Source of the DNA: Chitinophagaceae bacterium
GTDB taxonomy: Bacteria; Bacteroidota; Bacteroidia; Chitinophagales; Chitinophagaceae
Direction of reading: 5' to 3'
DNA length: 27,544 bases
Assembly: GCA_025362915.1 (NCBI GenBank)
Contig: JANYEU010000009.1
Coordinates: 1 to 27,544, forward strand
The notes below the pieces were generated by a model, which did not search any database, had not been told where the DNA came from, and saw only the letters and a program-made list of their open reading frames with translations. Positions 1 through 7,989 of the stretch are shown one piece after another. Positions within the stretch are counted from its first letter, which is position 1; every line of letters begins with the position of its first letter. The position numbers and the translations under genes are program-made.

Positions 1-80
1 CCTGAATGAAATTCCTTTTCACTTGATTTTTATTATCAATCAACTTAAAATCAGAATACTCAGATTGCTTAAAAATGTAT

Positions 81-286
81 TTTAGCCCACGGATAATATA
101 TTTCAACCCACATAAAATATTTATATCACACGCAAATTATATATCAACCCAAGGAGAATATGTTTCGCCCCAAACATATTTTATTTCAAGCCAAGAAGAA
201 TATATTTCAAGCCACATAAAATGTTTATATCATCACTAAAATATATTTCAACCCAAGGAGAATATTTTTTGCCCCAAACATATTAT
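81..286. repeat. Degenerate tandem array of ten 20-21 bp units
   Basis: Reading from base 81, the sequence divides into ten units of 20 or 21 bp, starting near 81, 101, 121, 142, 163, 184, 205, 225, 246 and 267. The common pattern is TTTCAACCCAAGGAGAATAT with variation. A higher-order duplication is also visible: units 2-5 and units 7-10 match closely with an offset of 104 bp (97-180 against 202-284). The array is AT-rich, non-coding and upstream of the gene at 463. There are no unique spacers, so it is not a CRISPR array. Function unknown. Confidence 0.8.
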
Positions 287-462
287 CTAGCAAATGGAAT
301 AAAGTTCTAGCTGCTTAAAAAAGTACTCGTAATCTTTTAAATGGGTTCTTAGGGTATATATTTGTAGGGGATGAAATATTGAAGAATTGTTGTTGATTGA
401 AGATGCAACGGTACTTGGGGGAGCATTAAAAAAGGTATAAAACGAATACAATATGTAACTAT
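287..462. other. Intergenic region with no recognised element
   Basis: This AT-rich stretch lies between the repeat array and the first gene. I see no RNA gene, clear promoter consensus or strong hairpin here. Confidence 0.4.
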
Positions 463-918
463 ATGGATTTACAAAACCGAAAATCTTTCTTAGAAATAAA
501 AATCATTTGGAAAGATGATGAAATGGTTGAACTACAAGTAACTGCATCAGATGGAAATTATTTTGGTAAAACAGAGATTTATGACACAACTGAATCATTG
601 TTGGACTTTACCAAAGAAATAGAAGGATTCCCTCTTGATTTCAATAAAAGTTTATTTTATGAAACTGGGAACAAAGATGGCTACGCTTATTTTTCTATGC
701 ATTTATACTGTCTTGATAATGCAGGACACATTGGAGTTGAAATAAATTTTGAAGAAAATGTTGCTTCCAATCAAATGCGAAAAATAAAGAATAAAATACG
801 GATTGAAATTATTGTTGAGCCTGTGTTTATTGACTATTTCCAAAAGGAACTAACTCAACTTGCAAATAATCAGATGGGCGTTGCAACCCTATATGGCAGA
901 GATAATATACTTGACTAA
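463..918 (+). CDS. Hypothetical protein, possibly WapI/DUF6228-like
   Basis: A 151-residue soluble protein with no signal peptide and no membrane segment. Alternating hydrophobic and charged strands (LEIKIIW, VELQVTAS, GHIGVEINFEEN, IRIEIIVEP) followed by a C-terminal helix (FIDYFQKELTQLAN) suggest a small beta-rich fold. The order strand, GH-V-V strand, strand, helix ending in L..L resembles small WapI/DUF6228-type immunity-like proteins, but this is a weak visual match and I do not assign a function. The ATG at 463 is the first in frame; the ribosome-binding site is weak, as is usual in Bacteroidota. It converges on the minus-strand cco operon with only 13 bp between the ends, and no terminator is visible there. 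It stands alone, with a repeat array upstream. Confidence 0.65.
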   Translation: MDLQNRKSFLEIKIIWKDDEMVELQVTASDGNYFGKTEIYDTTESLLDFTKEIEGFPLDFNKSLFYETGNKDGYAYFSMHLYCLDNAGHIGVEINFEENVASNQMRKIKNKIRIEIIVEPVFIDYFQKELTQLANNQMGVATLYGRDNILD

Positions 919-931
919 AGTATTGATATAT

Positions 932-1669
932 CTAATGGCAAGAAATCACCCTCCCTGTTTCATTGCCCAAGAAAGGACTTATATAGGGAATGCCTAAATT
1001 CAATCCACGGAGTATTAACAACACACCCATGGTGGCGATGAAGAAGGGAACGAGCTTTCTGGTTTTATTGCGGAATGAAAGGGAGAGATAGGTTGTTCCG
1101 GCAAAATGGACAGCAAACATAAGGGGCAATGTGCCTGCGCCAAAAAGTACCATAAAGAGAATACTTCCTCCTATTGTTGTGCTACTAAGCGCACCTGCCA
1201 AAGCAAAGTAAACCATACCACAAGGCAATAACCCGTTTGTCATTCCCAATAAAAGAGAACTTAACGTAGAATGTTTGCCCCATAAATAGCGAATTGCGTT
1301 ATGAAGAACGTCTGTAAACGATTGTATAAAAGGTGGTGTATAGGATGTTTTGAATAGCTTTTGAAAACCTACCACCAGCAGGATAATGCTTCCCAATATG
1401 ATGGAACCCCATTGCTGAAAGCCCGCTATAAACAGATGCCGCCCCAATAGCCCGAAGAGTACACCCAGCAAAGTATAGGTAACAATGCGCCCCGCATGGT
1501 ACAGAAAGATACTTACACCCTTTTTCGCTGATAAGAAATGCTGCACAGGCAATGCCATTGCCAATGGTCCACACATACCCACACAATGAAAGCTGCTGAT
1601 AAGACCAAGAAGGAAGGCGGGAAGCAAATTGATAATTGACAATTGATAATTGATAATTGCGGTGTACAT
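932..1669 (-). CDS. TauE/SafE- or UreH-like membrane protein of the cco operon
   Basis: About 245 residues with roughly six membrane segments. The first ends in HCVGMCGP and a later one carries GLLPCGMVY, both hallmarks of the DsbD_2/UreH-like (annotated sulfite exporter TauE/SafE) proteins that commonly end cbb3 oxidase operons. The Cys-containing motifs could handle copper for oxidase assembly; that is inference. I chose the ATG at 1669. The longer reading frame would need a TTG at 1693 inside a copy of an intergenic repeat, and even from 1669 the first residues (YTAIINYQLSIIN) are encoded by that repeat. It lies directly downstream of fixH and is the last gene of the operon. Confidence 0.8.
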   Translation of the reverse strand: MYTAIINYQLSIINLLPAFLLGLISSFHCVGMCGPLAMALPVQHFLSAKKGVSIFLYHAGRIVTYTLLGVLFGLLGRHLFIAGFQQWGSIILGSIILLVVGFQKLFKTSYTPPFIQSFTDVLHNAIRYLWGKHSTLSSLLLGMTNGLLPCGMVYFALAGALSSTTIGGSILFMVLFGAGTLPLMFAVHFAGTTYLSLSFRNKTRKLVPFFIATMGVLLILRGLNLGIPYISPFLGNETGRVISCH

Positions 1670-1710
1670 AATCTTCAAATTATCAATTGTCAATTAACAA
1701 TTGTCAATTG
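1627..1710. repeat. AATTGATAATTG / CAATTGTCAATT intergenic repeat cluster
   Basis: Several near-copies of AATTGATAATTG and its complement CAATTGTCAATT lie head to head around base 1665. Such AT-rich palindromic repeats are common between genes in Bacteroidota. Here the cluster supplies both the end of fixH (codons for the final LTIVN and its TGA stop at 1690-1692) and the N-terminal codons of the TauE-like gene, so it appears to have been inserted into or grown within the gene junction. Confidence 0.65.
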
Positions 1711-2130
1711 CTTTTCGGTGTAGTAATGCTTATTATTTTCTTTCCAATCAATCTTTACGGTATAGTTTCCTTTTTTAAGTGTCTTTACACCTATCAACTG
1801 CTTGGCATCATTGTCTGTTGTCAATGTAAAATGCCTGTCATTTTCTATCTGCGAAGGACTATAAAAAAGGATGGTTCCCTTTACTAGATGCCCTTTCATT
1901 TCAGTAGGCAATTGGACTGTAATGCTAGCACCAGTTTCCGCAACAGTAGTCTTTCCACCAAGTACATTGGCGTTCTTGGTACCATCAATGATGTCCTGAT
2001 ACGAGATTTCATCTTTATAATACTCGGTACTGACCAAATCTACCGGTACCGAAAAACAACGATAGGTCATGTAAGACAACAACCCCGCAAAGGCGGCAAA
2101 AACGAGTAATAATTTGTTTCCGAAGTTCAT
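1690..2130 (-). CDS. ccoH: FixH/CcoH family cbb3 oxidase assembly protein
   Basis: A 146-residue protein of the FixH family, needed for assembly or stability of cbb3-type oxidase. It has one N-terminal membrane segment (LLLVFAAFAGLLSYMTYRCF), then an exported domain. The conserved start of that domain, VDLVSTEYYKDEISYQDIID, is followed by a beta-rich region including VQLPTEM and GNYTVKIDW. The ATG at 2130 fits the membrane anchor. The last few codons fall in the AATTG repeat, so the native C-terminus may have been altered. It sits between ccoG and the TauE-like gene, in the usual order. Confidence 0.88.
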   Translation of the reverse strand: MNFGNKLLLVFAAFAGLLSYMTYRCFSVPVDLVSTEYYKDEISYQDIIDGTKNANVLGGKTTVAETGASITVQLPTEMKGHLVKGTILFYSPSQIENDRHFTLTTDNDAKQLIGVKTLKKGNYTVKIDWKENNKHYYTEKQLTIVN

Positions 2131-2135
2131 GTTAT

Positions 2136-2221
2136 TTAGTTATGAATTATGAGTTTTAAATTATGAAGTATGAAATCTGAATTAAAGGACTCATAACTCA
2201 TATTTCATAACTCATAACTAA
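2136..2221. repeat. TTATGAGTT-type inverted intergenic repeat
   Basis: Copies of AGTTATGAATTATGAGT on the left and the complement (ACTCATAACTCATATTTCAT and CATAACTCATAACTAA) on the right form a loose long inverted repeat between ccoG and ccoH. This is a common kind of Bacteroidota intergenic repeat. Its right end runs into the TAG stop codon of ccoG at 2218-2220. Confidence 0.6.
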
Positions 2222-3633
2222 TCTACCGGTCCTAAGAAGTTTGTACTAATTACATCAATACGGTTAGTTCCTTCGTAGAGACCTATTCTTATTTTTGTTT
2301 TTCTGTTGTGCAACATACCCTTTGGCAATACCACAAAGAAGTTACCTGCACTTTCGTCCTCCTTCTTAACAGGGATAATGGCAGAACCTATAATCCTTAC
2401 CAGACCCTGATTGTCTTCCATGCGTAGGGTTAACGGTATTGCCTTAATGGTCTTGTTGGCAATCTTTATGTTGTACAGGTTGGAGATACTGTCCTTACCC
2501 ACTTCCTGAAACAACATACCTGGCGTGCGCATAATGGTGGCATCAATATCTTTTCTAGTCATTAACAATGCCGTTAGTATGATGATAAGTGTAGCCAACA
2601 ACCCTGTATAAAACTTCATCCTGATGGTATATTTCAATGGGGTACGGTCTGCGATATTGTTCTCAGACACATACCTTATCAATCCTAAAGGTCTGTTTGT
2701 TTTTTCCATCATGGTATTGCAGGCATCAATGCAGGCGGTACAGCCCACACATTCCATCTGCGTACCATTGCGGATATCAATACCGGTAGGGCAAACCTTC
2801 ACACACTGAAAACAATCTATACAATCGCCCAAATCACTATGCTCTTGTTTGGTAAACTTGCCACGGGGTTCACCCCGGTAATGGTCGTAAGCCACTATCA
2901 TGGAGTTTCTATCAAGCAATACACTTTGCAATCTTCCATAAGGACAAACCACCGTACAAACCTGCTCTCTAAAGAAGGCATAAACACCATAGAATACACC
3001 TGAAAATACCATGATGATGGAAAACCCTACAACATGATCACTGATAGGTTCTATAATTATCTTCCACAACTCTTTCATGCCGATGATATACGACAGAAAG
3101 AAATTGGCAATTATAAACGAGAGTAAGAAAAAGACTACGTGCTTCAATCCAACATTTAAAATCTTATTGGTAGTCCAAGGCGCATCCTTCAGTAACTTTT
3201 GTTGTGCGGCACCACCCAATATCAGGTACTCAACCTTACGGAAAAGCATTTCCATAAATACTGTCTGCGGACATATCCATCCACAAAATAACCTGCCAAA
3301 AGCAGCTGTAAACAGGATGATGAATACTACAAAGGTCACCATCGTCAATCCGAAGATAAAAAAGTCTTGCGGCCAGAATATTTTACCAAATATGATGAAT
3401 TTGGCACTCGGAATATTGAATAAAAACAACGGTTGCCCGTTATATTCAATAAACGGCAGTGTGAAGAACACCAAGAAAAAGAACCAACTTACATACGTTC
3501 TATAGTTGTAGAAGTTTCCTTTAGGCTTTTGGGCAAACACCCACTTCCGTCCACCGCTTTTATCAACAGTAGCCAGCCTATCCCGGAAGGATTCCTCTTC
3601 TTGTATTTCCGTGTGCGTTACACTGTGATTCAT
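2218..3633 (-). CDS. ccoG: Cytochrome c oxidase accessory protein CcoG (FixG)
   Basis: A 471-residue membrane iron-sulfur protein of the CcoG/FixG family, linked to copper delivery during cbb3 oxidase maturation. The N-terminal half has about five membrane segments with the family motifs FGRLFCGWICPQTVFMEM and VCTVVCPYGRLQSVLLDRNS. Two 4Fe-4S clusters follow: C271-x2-C274-x2-C277-x3-C281P and C295-x2-C298-x2-C301-x3-C305. A membrane segment near residues 340-360 anchors an immunoglobulin-like C-terminal domain. Length is normal for the family. The ATG at 3633 starts a typical soluble N-terminal leader. It is separated from ccoP by 225 bp holding a 21-bp-phased repeat. Confidence 0.95.
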   Translation of the reverse strand: MNHSVTHTEIQEEESFRDRLATVDKSGGRKWVFAQKPKGNFYNYRTYVSWFFFLVFFTLPFIEYNGQPLFLFNIPSAKFIIFGKIFWPQDFFIFGLTMVTFVVFIILFTAAFGRLFCGWICPQTVFMEMLFRKVEYLILGGAAQQKLLKDAPWTTNKILNVGLKHVVFFLLSFIIANFFLSYIIGMKELWKIIIEPISDHVVGFSIIMVFSGVFYGVYAFFREQVCTVVCPYGRLQSVLLDRNSMIVAYDHYRGEPRGKFTKQEHSDLGDCIDCFQCVKVCPTGIDIRNGTQMECVGCTACIDACNTMMEKTNRPLGLIRYVSENNIADRTPLKYTIRMKFYTGLLATLIIILTALLMTRKDIDATIMRTPGMLFQEVGKDSISNLYNIKIANKTIKAIPLTLRMEDNQGLVRIIGSAIIPVKKEDESAGNFFVVLPKGMLHNRKTKIRIGLYEGTNRIDVISTNFLGPVD

Positions 3634-3683
3634 TTTTTATTAGTTTATCTATCCAATTATTAAGATAATCTTGATAATAAGCT

Positions 3684-3767
3684 ACCACTTATTTGAAGAA
3701 AGCTTAAGCTTATTGGCAATAAGTGACCACTTATTCGGAGAAAGCTTAAGCTTATTTACGATTGCAT
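3684..3767. repeat. Four 21-bp-phased units (42 bp tandem repeat) with dyads
   Basis: CTTATT recurs at 3688, 3709, 3730 and 3751, exactly every 21 bp. The pattern is a 42 bp unit (starting ACCACTTATT) present twice. Each unit contains the self-complementary AAGCTTAAGCTT, and AATAAGTG-AC-CACTTATT joins the units as a further dyad. It lies in the ccoP-ccoG gap and is non-coding. It could form hairpins that affect expression of ccoG relative to ccoP; this is not established. Confidence 0.8.
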
Positions 3768-3858
3768 CTATCCTAAAACATCTCTAAATCACCTTAATCG
3801 AAAGAGCTTGTTGTGTGTGTGTTGTCTTTTTTTGTTTCATCTATCCAAAGAAATAGTA

Positions 3859-5019
3859 CTAATTCTTCTTTGTTGAATCAGTTGCAGGTTTGCCAGCCGC
3901 ACTTCCTTCTTCAACATATAAGGTGCCCTGAGCCGCTTTTCCACCGGGAGGATTGCTGCCATGCAAAGACTTTACGTAACTAGCCAACTGAGCAATCTGT
4001 ACTGGGGAGAAATCATCCTTCCAGCTCTTCATACCTTTCTCTTGCCATCCGTATTTTATTGTTTTAAAAACATCCTTGATGCTACCACCGTGCAACCAAT
4101 AATCATCGGTAAGGTTTGGCCCTACACTGCCACCACCCGTGGGCATGTGGCAAGCGGCACATATTGTTTCAAAGTTTTTCTTACCAGCAGCCAGACTTTC
4201 TGGGTCTGTTAATTGTTTCACGGTGCTTTCATCCACATTGCTAGCCGATTTTTCTAGATAGGCAGCTTTTTCTGCATCAGCCTTGGCTACCGAAATTTCA
4301 TACTCTTCCTTGCTCAAAGGAGCAGATTTAGACACATGGTATTCCCACATATAAACCACTGCGAAAATGACACAGCAATAAAAACCGTACAACCACCATG
4401 GTGGCAAACGGTTATCCAACTCCCTGATGCCATCGTAATCATGCCCCAAATCCAAATTAGCCTCTTGTTGTATCGGTTTAAAGTTGTTAATCTTATCCCA
4501 CCAATGAATTTTGGGAACTGATGGTGCACTTGAAGCTTCTACAACCAATGCTTTCTTTTCTGCAGCAATAAATGCTTTAAGCATATATAGCAATGATGCG
4601 ATGATTAACACCTCCAACAGCACTACACTACTCAATAAATAGTAGGCAGTTTCTGAAATGCTTCCCAGTTGGCTAGCCAAGGTAACTTTAACTGCACTTG
4701 CGGTGGTATCTGATACGGCATTGTCTTGCGAGAAAACATTTACAGAGAATAACACAAAGAGAATGGTAAAAAACGTTGTAATGGCACTACCACTTTTCTC
4801 TTTTTTCTCCTTGTCCACTTTTACAAAAGCCGCTTCAATAACCAGCTTTGCCAAAATGCCAATCACTATTGCAAGACCAATTATGATGATTGCCAATAGC
4901 TCCACAAACGGATTTGACAAAGAAGAAGGCGGCTTGGGTCCATCGGCAGCCCATATACTGGAGACACTGCATAAAAGCAATCCAGTTGTAACCATACAGT
5001 TTTTCAATATCTTTTGCAT
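3859..5019 (-). CDS. ccoP: cbb3-type cytochrome c oxidase subunit CcoP
   Basis: A 386-residue membrane-anchored cytochrome c that passes electrons to the CcoN catalytic subunit. An N-terminal signal-like segment (ending near SSIWAADG) and further membrane segments at about 37-60, 75-95 and 120-148 precede the CcoP N-terminal domain (IHWWDKINNFKPIQQE, DYDGIRELDNRLPPWWLYGFY). The C-terminal domain carries one haem c site, C287AACH291, with MPTGGGSVGPNLTDDYW after it. Proteobacterial CcoP usually has two haems; a single haem with an extended N-terminus is usual in Bacteroidota. Stop at 3859; the ATG at 5019 lies 9 bp after the ccoQ stop. Confidence 0.93.
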   Translation of the reverse strand: MQKILKNCMVTTGLLLCSVSSIWAADGPKPPSSLSNPFVELLAIIIIGLAIVIGILAKLVIEAAFVKVDKEKKEKSGSAITTFFTILFVLFSVNVFSQDNAVSDTTASAVKVTLASQLGSISETAYYLLSSVVLLEVLIIASLLYMLKAFIAAEKKALVVEASSAPSVPKIHWWDKINNFKPIQQEANLDLGHDYDGIRELDNRLPPWWLYGFYCCVIFAVVYMWEYHVSKSAPLSKEEYEISVAKADAEKAAYLEKSASNVDESTVKQLTDPESLAAGKKNFETICAACHMPTGGGSVGPNLTDDYWLHGGSIKDVFKTIKYGWQEKGMKSWKDDFSPVQIAQLASYVKSLHGSNPPGGKAAQGTLYVEEGSAAGKPATDSTKKN

Positions 5020-5028
5020 ATAACTTAA

Positions 5029-5190
5029 TTAGAGGTTTAGAGGAATGTTTTTAATCTCATCAATCATTTTCTTATCTGCCTTCAAAGCCCAGATAAGCAT
5101 GATGATAAAGAATGAACCGAAGATGGCAAAGGAGGCGATGCCGTAAGCACTTATGCTGCTAATCTTTTCGAGGTAATGAATAAATTTCAT
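5029..5190 (-). CDS. ccoQ: CcoQ/FixQ-type small membrane subunit of cbb3 oxidase
   Basis: A 53-residue protein with a single membrane segment (AYGIASFAIFGSFFIIMLIWAL) followed by a charged tail (KADKKMIDEIKNIPLNL). Position between ccoNO and ccoP, size and topology match CcoQ, which stabilises the oxidase complex. I chose the ATG at 5190, because a longer reading frame to 5253 adds an unlikely N-terminus (MITGCPKADRTVNC) read from the preceding hairpin region. It is followed after 9 bp by ccoP and is surely co-transcribed. Confidence 0.78.
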   Translation of the reverse strand: MKFIHYLEKISSISAYGIASFAIFGSFFIIMLIWALKADKKMIDEIKNIPLNL

Positions 5191-5238
5191 CTTATTAATA
5201 ATTAATATTTTACAATTGACAGTTCTGTCAGCTTTGGG

Positions 5239-5267
5239 GCAACCTGTTATCACTTCAAACAGGTTGC
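5239..5267. promoter_or_regulatory. Hairpin between ccoNO and ccoQ
   Basis: GCAACCTGTT and AACAGGTTGC form perfect 10 bp arms with a 9-base loop. There is no U-run on either side, so it is more likely an mRNA-stability or processing element than a terminator. It sits 26 bp after the ccoNO stop in the direction of transcription. Confidence 0.5.
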
Positions 5268-5292
5268 TTACCTAAGCCAGATTCAGGGGGCA

Positions 5293-7443
5293 TTAGTTAC
5301 CTGGTATTGCTGCTTCGCCAGTAGTTTCTTGCTTAGGCGCAGCCTTAATATCCTTACCCAATCTTTGTAAATAAGCTATTAGTGCCACTATTTCTTTTTC
5401 CGGCTTAACAACCAATTTATCTGCTTTCAATCTGTTAGCAATTTCTGTTGCCTGCTTTTGCATATCCTTGTTGCATTGGTCTTCGTATCCTTCCGGATAA
5501 GGAACACCCAGCTTTCTCATTGCCCAAATCATTTTTGGTGTCTGAAAGGCGTTTATTTCATCTTCGTACAACCAACCATAAGATGGCATAATAGAACCTG
5601 GAGACATAGATTGAGGATCCATCATGTGGTTGTAATGCCAGCTATCGGGATACTTACCGCCTACCCTAGCCAAATCTGGCCCAGTTCTTTTTGAACCCCA
5701 TTGAAAAGGATGATCATATACAAACTCACCTGCCTTGGAGTATTCGCCATAACGGGCTACCTCATCACGGAAAGGCCTTATCATTTGGGAGTGACATAGG
5801 TAGCAACCCTCACGTATGTAAATATCACGTCCATGCAATTCCAGTGGCGTATAAGGTTTTACACTGCTGATGGTAGGTATGTTTTCTTTTACCAAGAAGG
5901 TAGGCATCAATTCTATCAAACCACCAATGGCTACTGCAACAAGGCTTAGTACCAACATTTGCAATGGTCTTCTTTCAATCCATCTGTGCCAGTGTTCATT
6001 ACTATGTGGCGTAATCACCTTTGGCAATGGAGCAGCTTCTGCAGCTTCATCAGGCACAAAACTTCCTTGTCTAATTGTTTTTATCAGGTTATAAGTCATG
6101 ATAACCACACCAACTATATAAACAGCACCACCAACACTTCTAGCCACATACATTGGAAGTATATGTGTAACAGTTTCCAAAAATTGGAATTTCAATTGTC
6201 CTTCTGGTGTAAAGGTCTTCCACATCATGGCTTGCGTAAATCCAGCCCAATACAAGGGGATGGCATACAATACAATACCGATTGTACCCAACCAAAAGTG
6301 CGTTCCTGCCAGCTTTTTAGAATACAATGGCGTATTCCACATTTTAGGAATCAGGTAATACAATACACCAAACGTCATAAAACCATTCCAACCCAATGCA
6401 CCAATGTGTACGTGCGCAATGGTCCAATCGGTAAAGTGAGAGATGGCATTTACATTCTTTAAACTCAATAGTGGCCCTTCAAAGGTTGCCATGCCATAGC
6501 AGGTTACAGCTACCACCAAGAACTTCAATACTGGTTCTTCTCTCACTTTATCCCATGCACCACGCAAAGTGAATAGACCATTCAGCATACCACCCCAGCT
6601 TGGCGCAATCAACATAATGGAGAACACAGTACCGAGAGATTGCGCCCAATCTGGCAAGGCAGTGTACAACAAATGGTGAGGGCCAGCCCAGATGTAAATA
6701 AATATCAACGCCCAAAAGTGGATGATAGATAACCTGTAAGAATACACAGGACGATTGGCAGCCTTTGGCAAGAAATAATACATCAAGCCCAAGTAAGGTG
6801 TAGTTAAAAAGAAAGCCACCGCATTATGCCCATACCACCATTGCACCAACGCATCTTGCACCCCTGCATACATACTGTAGCTCTTTAAAAAAGATATTGG
6901 AAGCTCCATAGAGTTCACGATGTGCAACATGGCAACCGTGACCCAGGTGGCGATATAAAACCAGATAGCCACATAAATGTGTGCCTCCCTACGTTTGATG
7001 ATAGTACCAAACAGGTTGATACCAAACACCACCCAGATAAGTGTGATGGCAATATCAATAGGCCATTCCAGCTCGGCATATTCCTTACCAGACGTACATC
7101 CACCCCATAAAGTAAGGGCAGCAGCCACAATAATCAGTTGCCATCCCCAAAAGTGAATTTTACTAAGGGTATCACTAAACATCCTTGCCTTGCACAGGCG
7201 TTGAAGCGAATAATAGACACCCATAAAAATACCATTGCCCACAAAGGCAAAAATGACCGCATTGGTATGTACCGGTCTCATACGGCCAAAAGTGGTGGGT
7301 GCAAATCCCATACTTAGCGGTGGATAGTACATTTCTACGGCTATCCACAAGCCCGCAAGCATACCTACCAGCCCCCATACAAGTACTGCATAGGCAAACC
7401 ATTTAACCGTTTTGTTGTCGTAATAAAATTTTTCTACTTGCAT
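5293..7443 (-). CDS. ccoNO: Fused cbb3 cytochrome c oxidase CcoN-CcoO
   Basis: A 716-residue fusion of the catalytic subunit CcoN (about residues 1-465) and the monohaem cytochrome c subunit CcoO (about 470-716), as is usual in Bacteroidota. The CcoN part has about 12 membrane segments and the haem-copper oxidase histidines: H59 in MRPVHTNAVIF, the WWYGHNAVAFFLTT region, WAGPHHLLYTALPDW, and the paired histidines in TIAHVHIGALGWN. The CcoO part has one membrane anchor (LQMLVLSLVAVAIGGLIEL) and a haem c site C547YLCH551 followed by SQMIRPFRDEVARYGEYS. The enzyme reduces O2 to water at low oxygen and pumps protons. ATG at 7443, 52 bp after ccoS. Confidence 0.96.
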   Translation of the reverse strand: MQVEKFYYDNKTVKWFAYAVLVWGLVGMLAGLWIAVEMYYPPLSMGFAPTTFGRMRPVHTNAVIFAFVGNGIFMGVYYSLQRLCKARMFSDTLSKIHFWGWQLIIVAAALTLWGGCTSGKEYAELEWPIDIAITLIWVVFGINLFGTIIKRREAHIYVAIWFYIATWVTVAMLHIVNSMELPISFLKSYSMYAGVQDALVQWWYGHNAVAFFLTTPYLGLMYYFLPKAANRPVYSYRLSIIHFWALIFIYIWAGPHHLLYTALPDWAQSLGTVFSIMLIAPSWGGMLNGLFTLRGAWDKVREEPVLKFLVVAVTCYGMATFEGPLLSLKNVNAISHFTDWTIAHVHIGALGWNGFMTFGVLYYLIPKMWNTPLYSKKLAGTHFWLGTIGIVLYAIPLYWAGFTQAMMWKTFTPEGQLKFQFLETVTHILPMYVARSVGGAVYIVGVVIMTYNLIKTIRQGSFVPDEAAEAAPLPKVITPHSNEHWHRWIERRPLQMLVLSLVAVAIGGLIELMPTFLVKENIPTISSVKPYTPLELHGRDIYIREGCYLCHSQMIRPFRDEVARYGEYSKAGEFVYDHPFQWGSKRTGPDLARVGGKYPDSWHYNHMMDPQSMSPGSIMPSYGWLYEDEINAFQTPKMIWAMRKLGVPYPEGYEDQCNKDMQKQATEIANRLKADKLVVKPEKEIVALIAYLQRLGKDIKAAPKQETTGEAAIPGN

Positions 7444-7495
7444 AGAGTCTCTGTTTGTTTTAATTATGATTCAATGATTTGAATGAAAGAAATGA

Positions 7496-7669
7496 TTAGT
7501 TAGCTACCTTTTCATTATCCGAAGACATAGGCTTGTCATCGAATAAAATGCGTCGTGGCGGAGAGAAATCATCATCGAACTGCTTGTTTTTTACTCCCCA
7601 CAAAAAGGCAACTAGAAAGGAAGCGGCCACGCTAATACTGGCAATAAGTAAAATGATTAATACCCCCAT
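7496..7669 (-). CDS. ccoS: cbb3 oxidase assembly protein CcoS
   Basis: A 57-residue CcoS-type protein: one N-terminal membrane segment (MGVLIILLIASISVAASF), then the family signature FLWGVKNKQFDD followed by P.RILFDD and a polar tail. CcoS is needed for cofactor (haem/copper) insertion into cbb3 oxidase. The reading frame extends to a TTG at 7693, but the ATG at 7669 starts right at the membrane segment and fits the family. It is the first gene of the operon. CcoI, the copper-exporting ATPase usually upstream of ccoS, is not here; the next gene is divergent. Confidence 0.9.
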   Translation of the reverse strand: MGVLIILLIASISVAASFLVAFLWGVKNKQFDDDFSPPRRILFDDKPMSSDNEKVAN

Positions 7670-7690
7670 TGTTGTTGTTTTATTATGGGT

Positions 7691-7698
7691 CAAAAGTA
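7691..7698 (-). promoter_or_regulatory. Candidate -7 box (TACTTTTG) of the cco operon
   Basis: On the minus strand TACTTTTG matches the Bacteroidota -7 consensus TAnnTTTG, placing a start site near 7686, about 17 bases before the ccoS ATG. No good -33 TTTG is seen, which would fit activator dependence. Confidence 0.45.
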
Positions 7699-7742
7699 TT
7701 TTGCCGCGCTTGCGTGGGCAGTGACATTACTTAACCCAAAAA

Positions 7743-7756
7743 CTGATTTTAATCAT
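7743..7756. promoter_or_regulatory. FNR-like site upstream of ccoS
   Basis: TGAT-TTTA-ATCA (7744-7755) is a perfect inverted repeat matching the core of the FNR consensus TTGAT-N4-ATCAA; only the outermost bases differ. Its centre is about 63 bp upstream of the start site inferred from the -7 box, close to the class I activator position near -61. Low-oxygen induction of cbb3 oxidase by FNR/Crp-family regulators is well established; binding here is inferred. Confidence 0.5.
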
Positions 7757-7989
7757 GTTTGTGGTAAAGGGTGTACCAAATGGAAGATGGGATGGGATTT
7801 ATGAGATGCGATTTTGGATACTTCACTTGTAATGAAATAAATTACCCTTTCTTGAATGAAATAATTGTTGTCTCAATGTAAGCAGCATGCACAGAAGAAT
7901 GGTTCTCTTTTGAATTAATCGCAATTATTAGCCCTTTATTTTAAAACTAACTTATTAAAACGTATTTTGCGTTAATTGAAATATTTGTA

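Noticed and set aside
81..286. CRISPR array
   Set aside because: Units are contiguous, degenerate and only 20-21 bp, with no constant repeat alternating with unique spacers and no cas genes.
340..396. Possible third Cys leader (ends NCC-stop)
   Set aside because: Only two Cys codons, no ATG in frame, and no sulfur gene downstream.
1299..1586. 95-residue minus-strand ORF inside the TauE-like gene
   Set aside because: It is a shadow in another frame of a gene with clear family motifs.
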